A stretch of 64,000 nt of DNA from NCBI GenBank assembly GCA_020854235.1, contig JADZFW010000018.1:1-64000 (forward strand). The letters are read 5' to 3'. Numbering within the stretch: the first letter of the stretch is position 1; every line of letters starts with the position of its first letter. The notes below the pieces were generated by a model that was not told the DNA's origin, ran no database searches, and was given only the letters and a program-made list of their open reading frames with translations. The position numbers and the translations under genes were made by a program. The DNA comes from Flavobacteriaceae bacterium. GTDB taxonomy: Bacteria > Bacteroidota > Bacteroidia > Flavobacteriales > Flavobacteriaceae. This document shows, one piece after another, positions 9,701 through 17,075 of the stretch.

Positions 9701-10165
9701 ATTACCCGAAATATTCAAGTATAAAATAGGAATTTCAGATACATCGATGTCGGTAATGGTAGGTTCAGTGGGTAAATCGGTAGGAAGATCCGTTTTGGCT
9801 TTATCAACGGCATCTTTTACATCTTGTTTGGCTTTGTCAACCTCAACATCTGTACGAAACTCGGCAATAATGACCGAAAAATCCTGAAAAGAATTACTGG
9901 TTACTTTTTTGAGCCCGCTCAAATTTTTAAGCTGATCTTCAATAGGTTTGGTAACCAAATTTTCCATATTTTCGGGAGAAGTACCCGGATAAATGGTTTG
10001 TACAATGATTTGAGGCATTTTAATTTCAGGAAAGTTTTCTTTTGGAATACTATTGTATTGAAACACCCCGAAAATCAACAATAAGCCGGTAAATAAATAG
10101 ATGGCTGTTTTATTGTTGATAGGCCATTTGGCGGGATTCAATCCATTGGATTTTTGATGACTCAT
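6779..10165 (-). CDS. RND-family efflux pump, inner-membrane permease (AcrB-like)
   Basis: 1128 residues, the usual RND length, with an N-terminal helix, two large periplasmic regions and two six-helix bundles. The proton-relay aspartates are present in LALGIVVDDAIVVIEN near residue 403. It would work in the inner membrane as the proton-driven pump of a tripartite exporter with the adjacent adaptor (10214-11329) and the TolC-type channel (12813-14141). Whether it exports drugs or lipids cannot be read; the sequence looks closer to the HAE1 than to the heavy-metal branch. It is last in a leftward operon, 48 bp after the adaptor, and a 7-bp repeat array lies just upstream of its start. Confidence 0.95.
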   Translation of the reverse strand: MSHQKSNGLNPAKWPINNKTAIYLFTGLLLIFGVFQYNSIPKENFPEIKMPQIIVQTIYPGTSPENMENLVTKPIEDQLKNLSGLKKVTSNSFQDFSVIIAEFRTDVEVDKAKQDVKDAVDKAKTDLPTDLPTEPTITDIDVSEIPILYLNISGNYDFDKLKEFAEKMEDQIEGIKEIKRVDIVGAPEKEIEIAVDLFKMQAASISFSDIEMAIKYENLNVTAGTVDLNDEKRQLSIKKEFRDAEEIADIMVNNPHGKSVRLGDIATVVNGYVEQESFARLYGKNVITLNIVKAAGENLINASDKIFALTEKMQKEDFPKDLQITITGDQSERTRTTLHDLINTIVIGFLLVTVILTFFMGANNAFFVAMSVPLSVALALIVFPTIGFTMNMIVLFAFLLALGIVVDDAIVVIENTHRIFDNGKVPIKEAALKATHEVFLPVLSGTVTTLMPFVPLAFWGGVIGKFMFFLPITLIITLLASLVVAYIINPVFAIDFMKTHDEELHESDKWTRGTTILSIVFGLLALTFLATGNIGLGTFSIFVYLMLLLKKFYLNKLTLYFQDNIWPKFTGFYIRSLDWSLRHKKTITFSVFGLFLLSFVALGIRKPKVVFFPDSEPNFAYVYLNLPVGVDQKYTNEVLKGIENKVYNALEIDPKTNQDPDKLVSSIISNVTIGATDPRSYEIGNFPNKGKITIAFVKFAERNGKSTTVLLEKVRKAIQDVPGAEITVNKEQGGPPTAKPIVIDITGDNLDSLIATSERLKRFIISKNIGGVAELRSDFQSDKPELLFNLNRERINREGISTGQVAMALRTAVYGKEISRFRDANEDYPINLRVKDEQKSNVDILKNMSIIYRDMGKGGMVREVPLSAFIDMEYQTTYGGIKRKDGKRIITLSSDVITGYNPNEVVNQIQSEINNFQKSDQISVKMGGEQEEQKETAAFLGNAFLISIALMFIIIMIQFNSFRRTTIIMSEIVLALIGVFFGIAIFGIEVSIVMVGVGVVALGGIVVRNGILLIEFADVKLKEGLSPHDAIMEAGKARMTPVILTAIAAILGLIPLAVGLNIDFAKLFTEFNPHIFFGGDSVSFWGPLSWTMIYGLFFGTILTLIVVPVFFLISLEKGKKWFNRGYIH

Positions 10166-10169
10166 AATA

Positions 10170-10204
10170 AGTTAGAAGTTAAAAGTTAAATGTGAAAAGT
10201 TAGA
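10170..10204. repeat. 7-bp tandem array upstream of the RND pump start
   Basis: Five heptamers: AGTTAGA, AGTTAAA, AGTTAAA, TGTGAAA and AGTTAGA. The array occupies the gap between adaptor and pump genes and ends 4 bp from the pump start codon. The consensus is a rotation of AAAAGTT, the reverse complement of the AACTTTT unit at 12764-12804. Confidence 0.85.
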
Positions 10205-10213
10205 GATTGTCAA

Positions 10214-11329
10214 TTATTGGGTAACGATTTTAAACGAATCACCCTCTTGCAAACCTTGGTAACCCATGCTGATGATTTGATCTTTTGCTTTCAAACCCTC
10301 TAAAATTTCAACTTGACCATTGTATTTTTCACCGGTTTTTACATCGGCTTTTACCAATTTACCATCGCGAATAATCATGATATAGTCGCCTTCTTGACCC
10401 CGTTGAACCAAGCCTGTAGGTACAACCATTGCTTTGGAATTGGTGTATCCGGCTATTTTCAGTTCTACAATCATATTGGGTTTGAATTTTGAATTTTGAG
10501 GCAATGCTACTTCTACATTAAATGCACGTGATAATTCATCAATCGTTTTGGAAACGTATTTGATTTTGGTTTGGATGGAATCTTTTAAATCAGGGAAGTA
10601 TAGTAAAACTTCATCACCATTATTAACCACATTGGCATAACCTTCTCCGATTTTGGCAACTACTTTTAAATCTTTATCACTGATGATGCGAATTCCTTTT
10701 GGATATCCCGGACTTGCCATTTCCCCAATCTTGATATTGATATCATCTACAACACCACTTATCGGTGCTTTGATTGTATATAAATTGCGTTGTGCCAAAG
10801 TGGTATTTTTCTTTTTGATTAAAGATTCATAGTTGTTTTTTGCACTTAAGTATTGCACTTCGGTACCGATTTTTTGGTCCCATAAGTTCTTCTGTTTTTG
10901 ATAGATGTTTTCAGCAAAAGCAATTTGTTGATCCAATTCCTTGATACCTTCCGCAATGACATGGTCATCCAATCGAGCTAAAACCTGACCGGCAGAAACG
11001 CGTTGACCAATCTGAACTAAAATGCTTTTAACGACACCTGGAGATTCAGAATTGGCTACTACATTGTTTTTGGCATCTACAGCACCTTGTAAAGAAATGT
11101 ATTTGGTGAAAACGCTCGTTTTGATTTCTTCGGCATAGATCGCTTTTTCAATTTGCTTGGAAGGATTTTGAGCGGCCACAATTTTTTCCAAAGAATCGAT
11201 TTGAGACTCCAAAGCTTTATGCTCCTTTTTTAGTTTTACCAATAAATCTTTAGGATCTTGTTGTTTATTACAACTTGCCATAAATAATAGGGCAAGTATT
11301 GATAGCATAGTAAAATTTAATTTATTCAT
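10214..11329 (-). CDS. RND efflux periplasmic adaptor (membrane fusion protein), lipoprotein
   Basis: 371 residues. The signal ends in the lipobox FMASC with Cys20, so the mature protein is lipid-anchored. Order of parts: a short coiled coil (about 30-55), first half of the barrel-sandwich (SPGVVKSILVQIGQRVSAG), a helical hairpin, second half (YTIKAPISGVVDDINIKIGE), then beta-barrel and membrane-proximal domains. It joins the RND permease to the outer-membrane channel. It lies 41 bp after the SDR gene and 48 bp before the pump, within the leftward operon. Confidence 0.94.
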   Translation of the reverse strand: MNKLNFTMLSILALLFMASCNKQQDPKDLLVKLKKEHKALESQIDSLEKIVAAQNPSKQIEKAIYAEEIKTSVFTKYISLQGAVDAKNNVVANSESPGVVKSILVQIGQRVSAGQVLARLDDHVIAEGIKELDQQIAFAENIYQKQKNLWDQKIGTEVQYLSAKNNYESLIKKKNTTLAQRNLYTIKAPISGVVDDINIKIGEMASPGYPKGIRIISDKDLKVVAKIGEGYANVVNNGDEVLLYFPDLKDSIQTKIKYVSKTIDELSRAFNVEVALPQNSKFKPNMIVELKIAGYTNSKAMVVPTGLVQRGQEGDYIMIIRDGKLVKADVKTGEKYNGQVEILEGLKAKDQIISMGYQGLQEGDSFKIVTQ

Positions 11330-11370
11330 TTTTAAATATTTGAAATATAAGTTATAATTTTTATTTTGTT

Positions 11371-12138
11371 TTATTCCATCATTTTAGCCGCGATATGTGT
11401 AGCTGCTTTCCTAGGTGAAAACCTGATGCTAAAAGCCATAATGGCATTTTTAAGTCCATGAATGACATTGGTTTTGCCTTGTTGCATGGAATTGTAAATG
11501 AAAATAGCCAAGTCTTTACTACTGGGAATATTTCCTTTGAAAATAGCATCCGATTTGAATTCGGCTACTTGTGCAAATTCAGATTTCGTAGCACCCGGAT
11601 TGATACAAGTCACAACAACGTGTTTGTCTTTTAACTCATACGCCAATGCATCCGAAAAATTCATGACATAAGCTTTGGTTGCTGCATATACGGCCATGTT
11701 TGGAATGGGTTGAAATGCGGCAGTAGAGGCAATGTTGACTATATTTCCTTGTCCATTTTTGACCATTTCCTTCCCAAATAATTGACTCAATTGGGTCAAG
11801 GTAATCATGTTAAGTACCATCATTTGTTCGATTTTTTTGGGATCATTTTCCAAAAGAGCTCCATACAAACCAAAACCGGCATTGTTAATCAGCACATCAA
11901 TTTTCAATTTTTGATCCTGAACTTGTTTGAAAAGCTGTTCTGCACTTTCATTTTGAGCCAAATCCATTGAAATGAGATGTACCGCTACCTGAAATTTGGA
12001 TTCAATTTCTGATTTCAGAGATGCTAATAGTGCTGTACGTCTTGCTGTAAGCACCAAATGGTAGCCTTTTTCAGCAAAAACCAAAGCGGTTTCTCTGCCG
12101 ATTCCGCTGGATGCGCCTGTGATTAATACGGTTTTCAT
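11371..12138 (-). CDS. short-chain dehydrogenase/reductase
   Basis: A 255-residue classical SDR. The NAD(P)-binding motif TGASSGIG is at residues 7-14, NNAG follows in the fourth strand, and the catalytic Tyr and Lys are in VYAATKAYV with the Ser in the preceding IVNIASTAA. Arg at the end of the second strand (TARR) favours NADPH. Substrate is unknown. It sits between a quinone reductase and the adaptor inside an efflux operon, so a redox detoxification role beside export is a fair inference, not proof. Confidence 0.92.
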   Translation of the reverse strand: MKTVLITGASSGIGRETALVFAEKGYHLVLTARRTALLASLKSEIESKFQVAVHLISMDLAQNESAEQLFKQVQDQKLKIDVLINNAGFGLYGALLENDPKKIEQMMVLNMITLTQLSQLFGKEMVKNGQGNIVNIASTAAFQPIPNMAVYAATKAYVMNFSDALAYELKDKHVVVTCINPGATKSEFAQVAEFKSDAIFKGNIPSSKDLAIFIYNSMQQGKTNVIHGLKNAIMAFSIRFSPRKAATHIAAKMME

Positions 12139-12169
12139 ATAATGTGGTTTTAGATTGATTTTTGATTAT

Positions 12170-12748
12170 TTAAATAAGTTTTTCACCTAGTTTTTCTGTT
12201 TCCAACAACCATTTTTTGCGTTTGGCTTCATCGGAAACTTTCAACGAACCGAAATAGGTTTGCTTAGAGACCTTGATGCCGCAAAAAGTCATGGTGTTTT
12301 TCATGGCTTTTCCACCCGGATTTCCGATAAACAAACGATAGAAGAAAGGTGGTGCATCCATGGTAGCAATAAAATGGGCTGTTTTTCCGGTTAAATAACT
12401 ATCCCAAGCGACCCGATTGGGATTGGATTTGTATTTAAAAGCAAATCCGGGAAGAAACACATGTTCAATAAAAGCTTTGACCAAAGCTGGAGGCAAGTAC
12501 CACCATGTAGGATAAACCCACACGATGTGATGGCTCCATGCAATCAATTCCTGTGCTTTTTTCAAATCCTCGGAATCGTTTGGCGTTTTAAAATCTTTCA
12601 AAAATGGAGTTCCAAAATCAAAGTCAATCAGTGAGATCATTTTGATTTCAGCACCCGATTTTTCAGCACCTTTGCGATAAGCATCTGCCAATGCCATAGA
12701 ATAACTTTCCTTAACCGGATTGCCATTGATGATGAGAATATTTTTCAT
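12170..12748 (-). CDS. NAD(P)H-dependent FMN/FAD quinone reductase, flavodoxin-like fold
   Basis: A 192-residue flavodoxin-2 family protein like MdaB, KefF and NQO-type reductases, which reduce quinones by two electrons. Seen: the phosphate-binding opening IINGNPVKESYSMALADAYR and the flavin-contact segment VWVYPTWWYLPPALVKAFIE. It is 31 bp upstream of the SDR gene in the same direction. A 7-bp repeat array begins 15 bp upstream of its start, at the junction with tolC. Confidence 0.9.
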   Translation of the reverse strand: MKNILIINGNPVKESYSMALADAYRKGAEKSGAEIKMISLIDFDFGTPFLKDFKTPNDSEDLKKAQELIAWSHHIVWVYPTWWYLPPALVKAFIEHVFLPGFAFKYKSNPNRVAWDSYLTGKTAHFIATMDAPPFFYRLFIGNPGGKAMKNTMTFCGIKVSKQTYFGSLKVSDEAKRKKWLLETEKLGEKLI

Positions 12749-12763
12749 TTTATAAAACTTTAA

Positions 12764-12804
12764 AACTTTTAACTTTTAACTTTTAACTTTTACCTTTTAA
12801 CTTT
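12764..12804. repeat. 7-bp tandem array (AACTTTT) between tolC and the quinone reductase gene
   Basis: AACTTTT four times, then ACCTTTT and a partial AACTTT: nearly six heptamers with one substitution and no indel. It fills most of the 64-bp gap and lies immediately 5' of the quinone reductase start. It is inverted relative to the related array at 10170-10204. Confidence 0.9.
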
Positions 12805-12812
12805 AAACAGTA

Positions 12813-14141
12813 TTACCGTCCCAAAGCGTTTTCCAAAGCAGCCTTTTTACTAATCAAATCAAAGATTGATTGCAAATATTCTTGTTGCTTGCCATAGAGT
12901 TGGATTTGAGCATTGTTGAGTTCGAAACTGCCAGAAATTCCTTCTTTAAATTTGATGTTTTCCTTACGTTCGATACTTTCAGCTAGTTTTAAACCTTCTT
13001 TAGCCGTATTGAATGTGTTGAGTGCATTTTCGTAATTGGTTTTAGCCAATTGATAACCTAAATTCAATTTTTCAACGGTCTCCAACTGCCCTCTTTCTGC
13101 TTTGTCAAGATTGATCTTGGCTTGTTGCACTCGTGATGTACGTTGTAAACTGCTGAAAATGGGCACACTGATTTGAACGCCAAATACGGAACTACCAAAC
13201 CATTTTTGGTCATTGCTGAAAAATTTGAATTTTTCTCCATAGGCACTAACCCCATAATTGATAAATGCTCCAATACTTGGAAGAGCTTTGCTCTGTTCCA
13301 ATTTGGTCAAAAGTTTGTTGGCTTGTACTGAATTTTCAGAGATTTTATAATCTATATGAGTGGTATAATCAAATTTTTGTCCCAATATATTTAAATCACT
13401 GTTTTGGACAGCGAGCGCTTCCATCTTATCAGTTAATTGAATGTTGTTTTCAATCGGAATTCCCAAAACATATTTCAACATATTTAAGTTGTATTGTTCC
13501 AATCTTTGTAAGTTTTGTAATTGGTTTTCTATGGAAGAAAGTGTCAAAGCCAATTGTTCGGCATCTTGTTCTTCTGCAAAACCGCTTTTGATGATTTCTC
13601 TCGTTTCAAATAGCAATTTTTCGATATTTTGCTTGTTTTTCTTCAAAATATCGATGCCTTCTCTGGTCATAAGAACGCCTGCATAGGCATTAATTACCCC
13701 TTGTTTGATAGAGATATCGGTTTTTTCTTTAATGCTTTCACTGATTTTTAAATACACTTGAGCTGATTGTAAACCTACTAAATAGGAGCCATCAAAAATG
13801 AGTTGGCTTAAAGTAGCCGATGCACTCATATTGTGCTTGGTTCCAAAAGAGATTTCGGCAAATTCACCGGGTTGTCCCCCAAAAAATTCAGCAGGAATCA
13901 ATGAAACCGGTTGTTTGAGAAAATTTTGATAGTCCACAGTGCCGTTGATTTGAGGTAAACCCATGGTGGTAGTTTCCCATACTTTCTTTTTGGCTGCTTC
14001 AATGTCGTCATGGGCATCGAGCATAGCGTAACTGTTTTCTCTTGCAAAGGTAATGGCTTCTTCTAGTGTGAATGTGTATTTTTCTTGGGCTTGAAAGGTA
14101 AGCGTACTGAGAAGTAGTACTCCGATGATGTTGAATCGCAT
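12813..14141 (-). CDS. TolC-family outer-membrane efflux channel
   Basis: 442 residues with a Sec signal (about 1-18, ending FQAQ) and two repeats of the outer-membrane efflux domain: long heptad-rich helices (for example residues 140-225 and 335-430) interrupted by short strands. It trimerises into the exit duct for the RND pump encoded downstream. It is the second gene of the leftward operon, 61 bp after tetR. Confidence 0.93.
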   Translation of the reverse strand: MRFNIIGVLLLSTLTFQAQEKYTFTLEEAITFARENSYAMLDAHDDIEAAKKKVWETTTMGLPQINGTVDYQNFLKQPVSLIPAEFFGGQPGEFAEISFGTKHNMSASATLSQLIFDGSYLVGLQSAQVYLKISESIKEKTDISIKQGVINAYAGVLMTREGIDILKKNKQNIEKLLFETREIIKSGFAEEQDAEQLALTLSSIENQLQNLQRLEQYNLNMLKYVLGIPIENNIQLTDKMEALAVQNSDLNILGQKFDYTTHIDYKISENSVQANKLLTKLEQSKALPSIGAFINYGVSAYGEKFKFFSNDQKWFGSSVFGVQISVPIFSSLQRTSRVQQAKINLDKAERGQLETVEKLNLGYQLAKTNYENALNTFNTAKEGLKLAESIERKENIKFKEGISGSFELNNAQIQLYGKQQEYLQSIFDLISKKAALENALGR

Positions 14142-14202
14142 AAAATTGTTTTTTATCAGTTTAATTGGTAGTTAATGGGTTGATTTTATTACAAGAACAG
14201 AA

Positions 14203-14802
14203 TTATTTTTTTTTGATGTATTTTTCCAATTCTTTCAAACCCTTGGGTGTGGCAATGGCTCGAATGAAATAAACCAAATATTCGTGAATGAGTTCAGAAA
14301 CTTTATAATCTTCGTTAGGAAATATATGGGGATTTTTCAAAGTATTGGTACCATTGAAATAAAACCGCGAAATGACATGGATATTGATGTCTTTCCGATA
14401 CAAACCCATAGTAATTCCCTTTTCCAAGTTTTCAGTGATGCCTTCAATGACGACATTGAATTTCTTTTCATACAATGTTTCGTATATATCCGGATAATAT
14501 TTTTGGAGTTGAAATTCCGTATTATTGTCTTCTTTTAGTTTTTGATGGATGTATTGATTGATCTCAAATAAATTTTGAATCGGATTTTGCTTGTCTTTAT
14601 TACAAATCCCATCTATTTCACAAATGACTTTCTCAAAAATAAATTCGGTAGTAGCTTTGATTAAATCGTACTTGTTGGCATAAAACTCATAAATGGTCTT
14701 TTTGGAAATAGCCATTCGTTCCGCCAAATCATCCATCGTAACACTTTTAACTCCTAAAGTTAAAAATAGTTCACTGGCTTTATGTAGAATTTTATCACGC
14801 AT
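14203..14802 (-). CDS. TetR-family transcriptional regulator
   Basis: 199 residues with an N-terminal helix-turn-helix (about 15-50: VKSVTMDDLAERMAISKKTI then YEFYANKYDLI) and a helical ligand-binding C-terminus. It heads the leftward efflux operon, so it is the likely repressor of the pump genes. Its promoter (14893-14923) overlaps an inverted repeat (14906-14931) that could be its own operator. Confidence 0.93.
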   Translation of the reverse strand: MRDKILHKASELFLTLGVKSVTMDDLAERMAISKKTIYEFYANKYDLIKATTEFIFEKVICEIDGICNKDKQNPIQNLFEINQYIHQKLKEDNNTEFQLQKYYPDIYETLYEKKFNVVIEGITENLEKGITMGLYRKDINIHVISRFYFNGTNTLKNPHIFPNEDYKVSELIHEYLVYFIRAIATPKGLKELEKYIKKK

Positions 14803-14857
14803 GTATGGATGATTATGAAAACGAAATTTTACTAATTGACTTCTAACTTTTATTTAG

Positions 14858-14880
14858 GTCACTGAGCTTGTCGAAGTGCT
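14858..14880. repeat. short REP-like inverted repeat
   Basis: The 23-bp stretch contains CACTGAGCTTGTCGAAGTG, with CACT/AGTG ends and CTTG-like inner complementarity. It is more GC-rich than its surroundings. I recall such sequences as dispersed intergenic repeats in several bacteria, but no second copy was seen in this window. Confidence 0.4.
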
Positions 14881-14892
14881 AATTTGAGCCTG

Positions 14893-14923
14893 CAAATATA
14901 TAAAGGAAACTTTATAAACCAAA
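14893..14923 (-). promoter_or_regulatory. tetR promoter
   Basis: On the minus strand TTTG (14920-14923) is followed after exactly 19 bp by TATATTTG (14893-14900), a full match to the Bacteroidota consensus. The start codon at 14802 gives a leader of roughly 85 nt. Confidence 0.75.
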
Positions 14924-14931
14924 AAAGTTTC
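14906..14931. promoter_or_regulatory. candidate TetR operator
   Basis: GAAACTT and AAGTTTC form a 26-bp interrupted dyad (14906-14912 and 14925-14931) covering the -33 element and spacer of the tetR promoter. Size and position suit a TetR dimer repressing its own operon; the match of protein to site is inference. Confidence 0.5.
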
Positions 14932-14965
14932 TAAAGTTTTATCATTTCTTAACATATCTTTTTTA

Positions 14966-14996
14966 TTGGGTAACATTATTTAATTTTTTACCTTTA
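14966..14996 (+). promoter_or_regulatory. promoter of the polyprenyl synthase gene
   Basis: TTG (14966-14968), 20-bp spacer, TACCTTTA (14989-14996), one base from the -7 consensus. The ATG is 16 bp downstream. Confidence 0.55.
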
Positions 14997-15012
14997 CCCC
15001 AAACATTATTAA

Positions 15013-15978
15013 ATGACTTTAAAAGATTATACAGTTCTTTTTTCCAAACACTTAGAATCCAATTACCCAAATCAAAAACCTCATAATCTGTATGAACCTA
15101 TGCAGTATATTTTGGAGTTGGGAGGAAAAAGAATACGTCCGGTTTTAACTCTTATTGCAGCAGATGGCTTTGGTGGAACTTCCGATAAAGCACTTTCAGC
15201 AGCTATGGCCGTCGAAGTTTTTCACAATTTTACACTCTTGCACGATGATATCATGGATCAAGCACCTATTCGCAGAGGCAAACCAACCGTACATCAACTT
15301 TGGAATACCAATACTGCCATTCTTTCGGGAGATGTAATGATGATCAAAGCTTTTCAATATATCAATGTGTATGAGTCTGATAAGTTTACCGCACTTACTC
15401 AATTGTTGAGTAAAACAGCTGTGGAAGTTTGTGAAGGTCAACAATACGATATGGATTTTGAAACCAAATCGGAGGTTACTTTGACTGCGTATAGAGAAAT
15501 GATTCGTTTGAAAACAGCTGTTTTACTAGGAGCTGCTCTTCAAATGGGGGCAATAGTAGCCGATGCTGGAATTTCAGACCAACATAAAATTTACGATATG
15601 GGTGTTCTAATGGGATTAGCTTTTCAAATGCAGGACGATTATTTAGACACATTTGGTAATGCAGAGACTTTTGGGAAACAAATCGGTGGAGATATTGTTG
15701 AAAACAAGAAAACTTGGTTGGTCTTGAAAACTTTGGAGCTTGCGGATGATCGTGATAAGCAAGTACTGACAACATTGTTTAACGGTTATTCGGAAGTGGA
15801 TAAAATTGAAAAAGTAAAAGACCTATTTAAAAAGTACAGTGTTGATATTTTGATTCAAAAAGAGATGGAACACTATACCTTGGCAGCCGAACAACTTTTA
15901 AACGAATTACCTTTACAATCCCAATCCAAAATTGTATTGGAAACATTGATGCAACAATTAAAAAGTAGAAAGCACTGA
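15013..15978 (+). CDS. polyprenyl diphosphate synthase (trans-isoprenyl)
   Basis: 321 residues with both aspartate motifs: DDIMD at 78-82 and DDYLD in FQMQDDYLDTFG near residue 214. It condenses isopentenyl diphosphate onto allylic diphosphates to make precursors for quinones, carotenoids or lipid carriers. Phe73 lies five residues before the first motif; bulky aromatics there usually limit product length, so a C15-C20 product is more likely than a long chain, though this is inference. The downstream unknown gene overlaps by one base (TGATG), implying translational coupling. Confidence 0.93.
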   Translation: MTLKDYTVLFSKHLESNYPNQKPHNLYEPMQYILELGGKRIRPVLTLIAADGFGGTSDKALSAAMAVEVFHNFTLLHDDIMDQAPIRRGKPTVHQLWNTNTAILSGDVMMIKAFQYINVYESDKFTALTQLLSKTAVEVCEGQQYDMDFETKSEVTLTAYREMIRLKTAVLLGAALQMGAIVADAGISDQHKIYDMGVLMGLAFQMQDDYLDTFGNAETFGKQIGGDIVENKKTWLVLKTLELADDRDKQVLTTLFNGYSEVDKIEKVKDLFKKYSVDILIQKEMEHYTLAAEQLLNELPLQSQSKIVLETLMQQLKSRKH

Positions 15979-16328
15979 TGAATGAAATCCCAGCTACCTA
16001 TACTTGGTTGACAGATACTCAATATGCGCATTTGTATCCCAAAATGTTGCTTCAAGTAAAGAAGGATTTTGAGTTGACCGGCTTGACCATCGACATTTCT
16101 GAATCAACTACGCCCGAAGAATTGATCAAAGAAGTTTCCTACGAATTATACCAGTTGATCCAATACAAATTTGATGTTTTTATGCAATTGCTCTATCGGA
16201 TCGATATTGCGGAGCAACTCATGAAATCGGATGAAGTGGAATCAGCAGAAGTGTTGACCGAGAAAGCTACCTATCAAGTGTTAAAGAGAGAATGGCAGAA
16301 GGTGGAATTGCGGGAAAGGTTTAGTTGA
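15978..16328 (+). CDS. hypothetical protein coupled to the polyprenyl synthase
   Basis: 116 residues, no family recognised. The ATG overlaps the stop of the upstream synthase (TGATG), a strong sign of co-expression. The protein is soluble, acidic and predicted mostly helical, with no signal peptide or Cys. Codon use resembles its neighbours. Confidence 0.75.
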   Translation: MNEIPATYTWLTDTQYAHLYPKMLLQVKKDFELTGLTIDISESTTPEELIKEVSYELYQLIQYKFDVFMQLLYRIDIAEQLMKSDEVESAEVLTEKATYQVLKREWQKVELRERFS

Positions 16329-16433
16329 TGGGGAAGCAAATCATTTTTCCTTTAAAATGGATTTCAAAAACTTTCCGAATTGCGATCTAATCCCAATAAA
16401 ATAAAGATACCAAATATCTTCCCAATTTCTGCA

Positions 16434-16898
16434 TTAAAACCCAATCTGTCTATCAATTTGTTGGTCCAATGAGATAAATGTTTCTGTTCGGGAAACGCCT
16501 TTGATAGCTTGAATCTGATGGTTGAGCACTTTCATCAAATGCTCGTTGTCTTTACAAAGTATTTTGATAAAAATGGCGTAATCACCGGTTGTATAATGAC
16601 TTTCTATTACTTCGGGAATGCTTTTCAATTTTTCTATAGCATCTTTGTAAATGCCTGCACTGTCCAGAAAAATCCCTACAAATGCCAGCGTTTTATATCC
16701 TAAAATTTTGGGATCTAAAACAAATTTAGAACCCTTTAATAATCCGGAAGCTTCGAGTTTGCGCAATCTTTGATGTATAGCTGCTCCCGAAATACCTACT
16801 TCTTTGGCGATGGATAAAATGGGAATTCGAGCATCGTGAATCAAATGTTGCAAGATGATTTTATCAATTCCGTCTATATGTAATTCTTTGTCTTTCAT
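16434..16898 (-). CDS. Lrp/AsnC-family transcriptional regulator
   Basis: 154 residues: an N-terminal winged helix-turn-helix (about 5-65, including IPILSIAKEVGISGAAIHQR) and a C-terminal RAM ligand-binding domain (about 75-145, including HYTTGDYAIFIKILCKDNE). Such proteins are feast/famine regulators that sense amino acids and form octameric discs. No target can be named; the gene stands alone. Confidence 0.92.
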   Translation of the reverse strand: MKDKELHIDGIDKIILQHLIHDARIPILSIAKEVGISGAAIHQRLRKLEASGLLKGSKFVLDPKILGYKTLAFVGIFLDSAGIYKDAIEKLKSIPEVIESHYTTGDYAIFIKILCKDNEHLMKVLNHQIQAIKGVSRTETFISLDQQIDRQIGF

Positions 16899-16963
16899 CT
16901 GTTTATTTCAATTTGATTTTTAATGGTAAGACCCGCTTCGCAGCGAGGCGAGTGGAATTCGCA

Positions 16964-17017
16964 CCCGAAAGCTTTCGGGACATTTTTGGTTGATGTCATT
17001 CCGGTAGCTATCGGGAT
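16964..17017. repeat. two short palindromes of a dispersed intergenic family
   Basis: CCCGAAAGCTTTCGGG (16964-16979) is a perfect 16-bp palindrome. ATTCCGGTAGCTATCGGGAT (16998-17017) is an imperfect one that shares AGCTATCGGGATTG with a copy at 63197-63216. The adjoining stretch 16931-16963 is GC-rich for this genome. Confidence 0.6.
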
Positions 17018-17037
17018 TGACATGCTCATTTCATAAG

Positions 17038-17071
17038 AAAACCCCATAGGTTTTATAACTTATGGGGTTTA
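17038..17071 (-). terminator. terminator of the fabH-accB-accC transcript
   Basis: AAACCCCATA (17039-17048) pairs with TATGGGGTTT (17061-17070). On the minus strand the stem is followed by TTTTCTTATG. It lies 5 bp beyond the accC stop. Confidence 0.75.
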
Positions 17072-17075
17072 AAGA

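Noticed and set aside
7367-9701. Several plus-strand open frames of 70-150 codons opposite the RND pump gene
   Set aside because: They have no motif, signal or promoter and lie wholly within a well-supported gene on the other strand.
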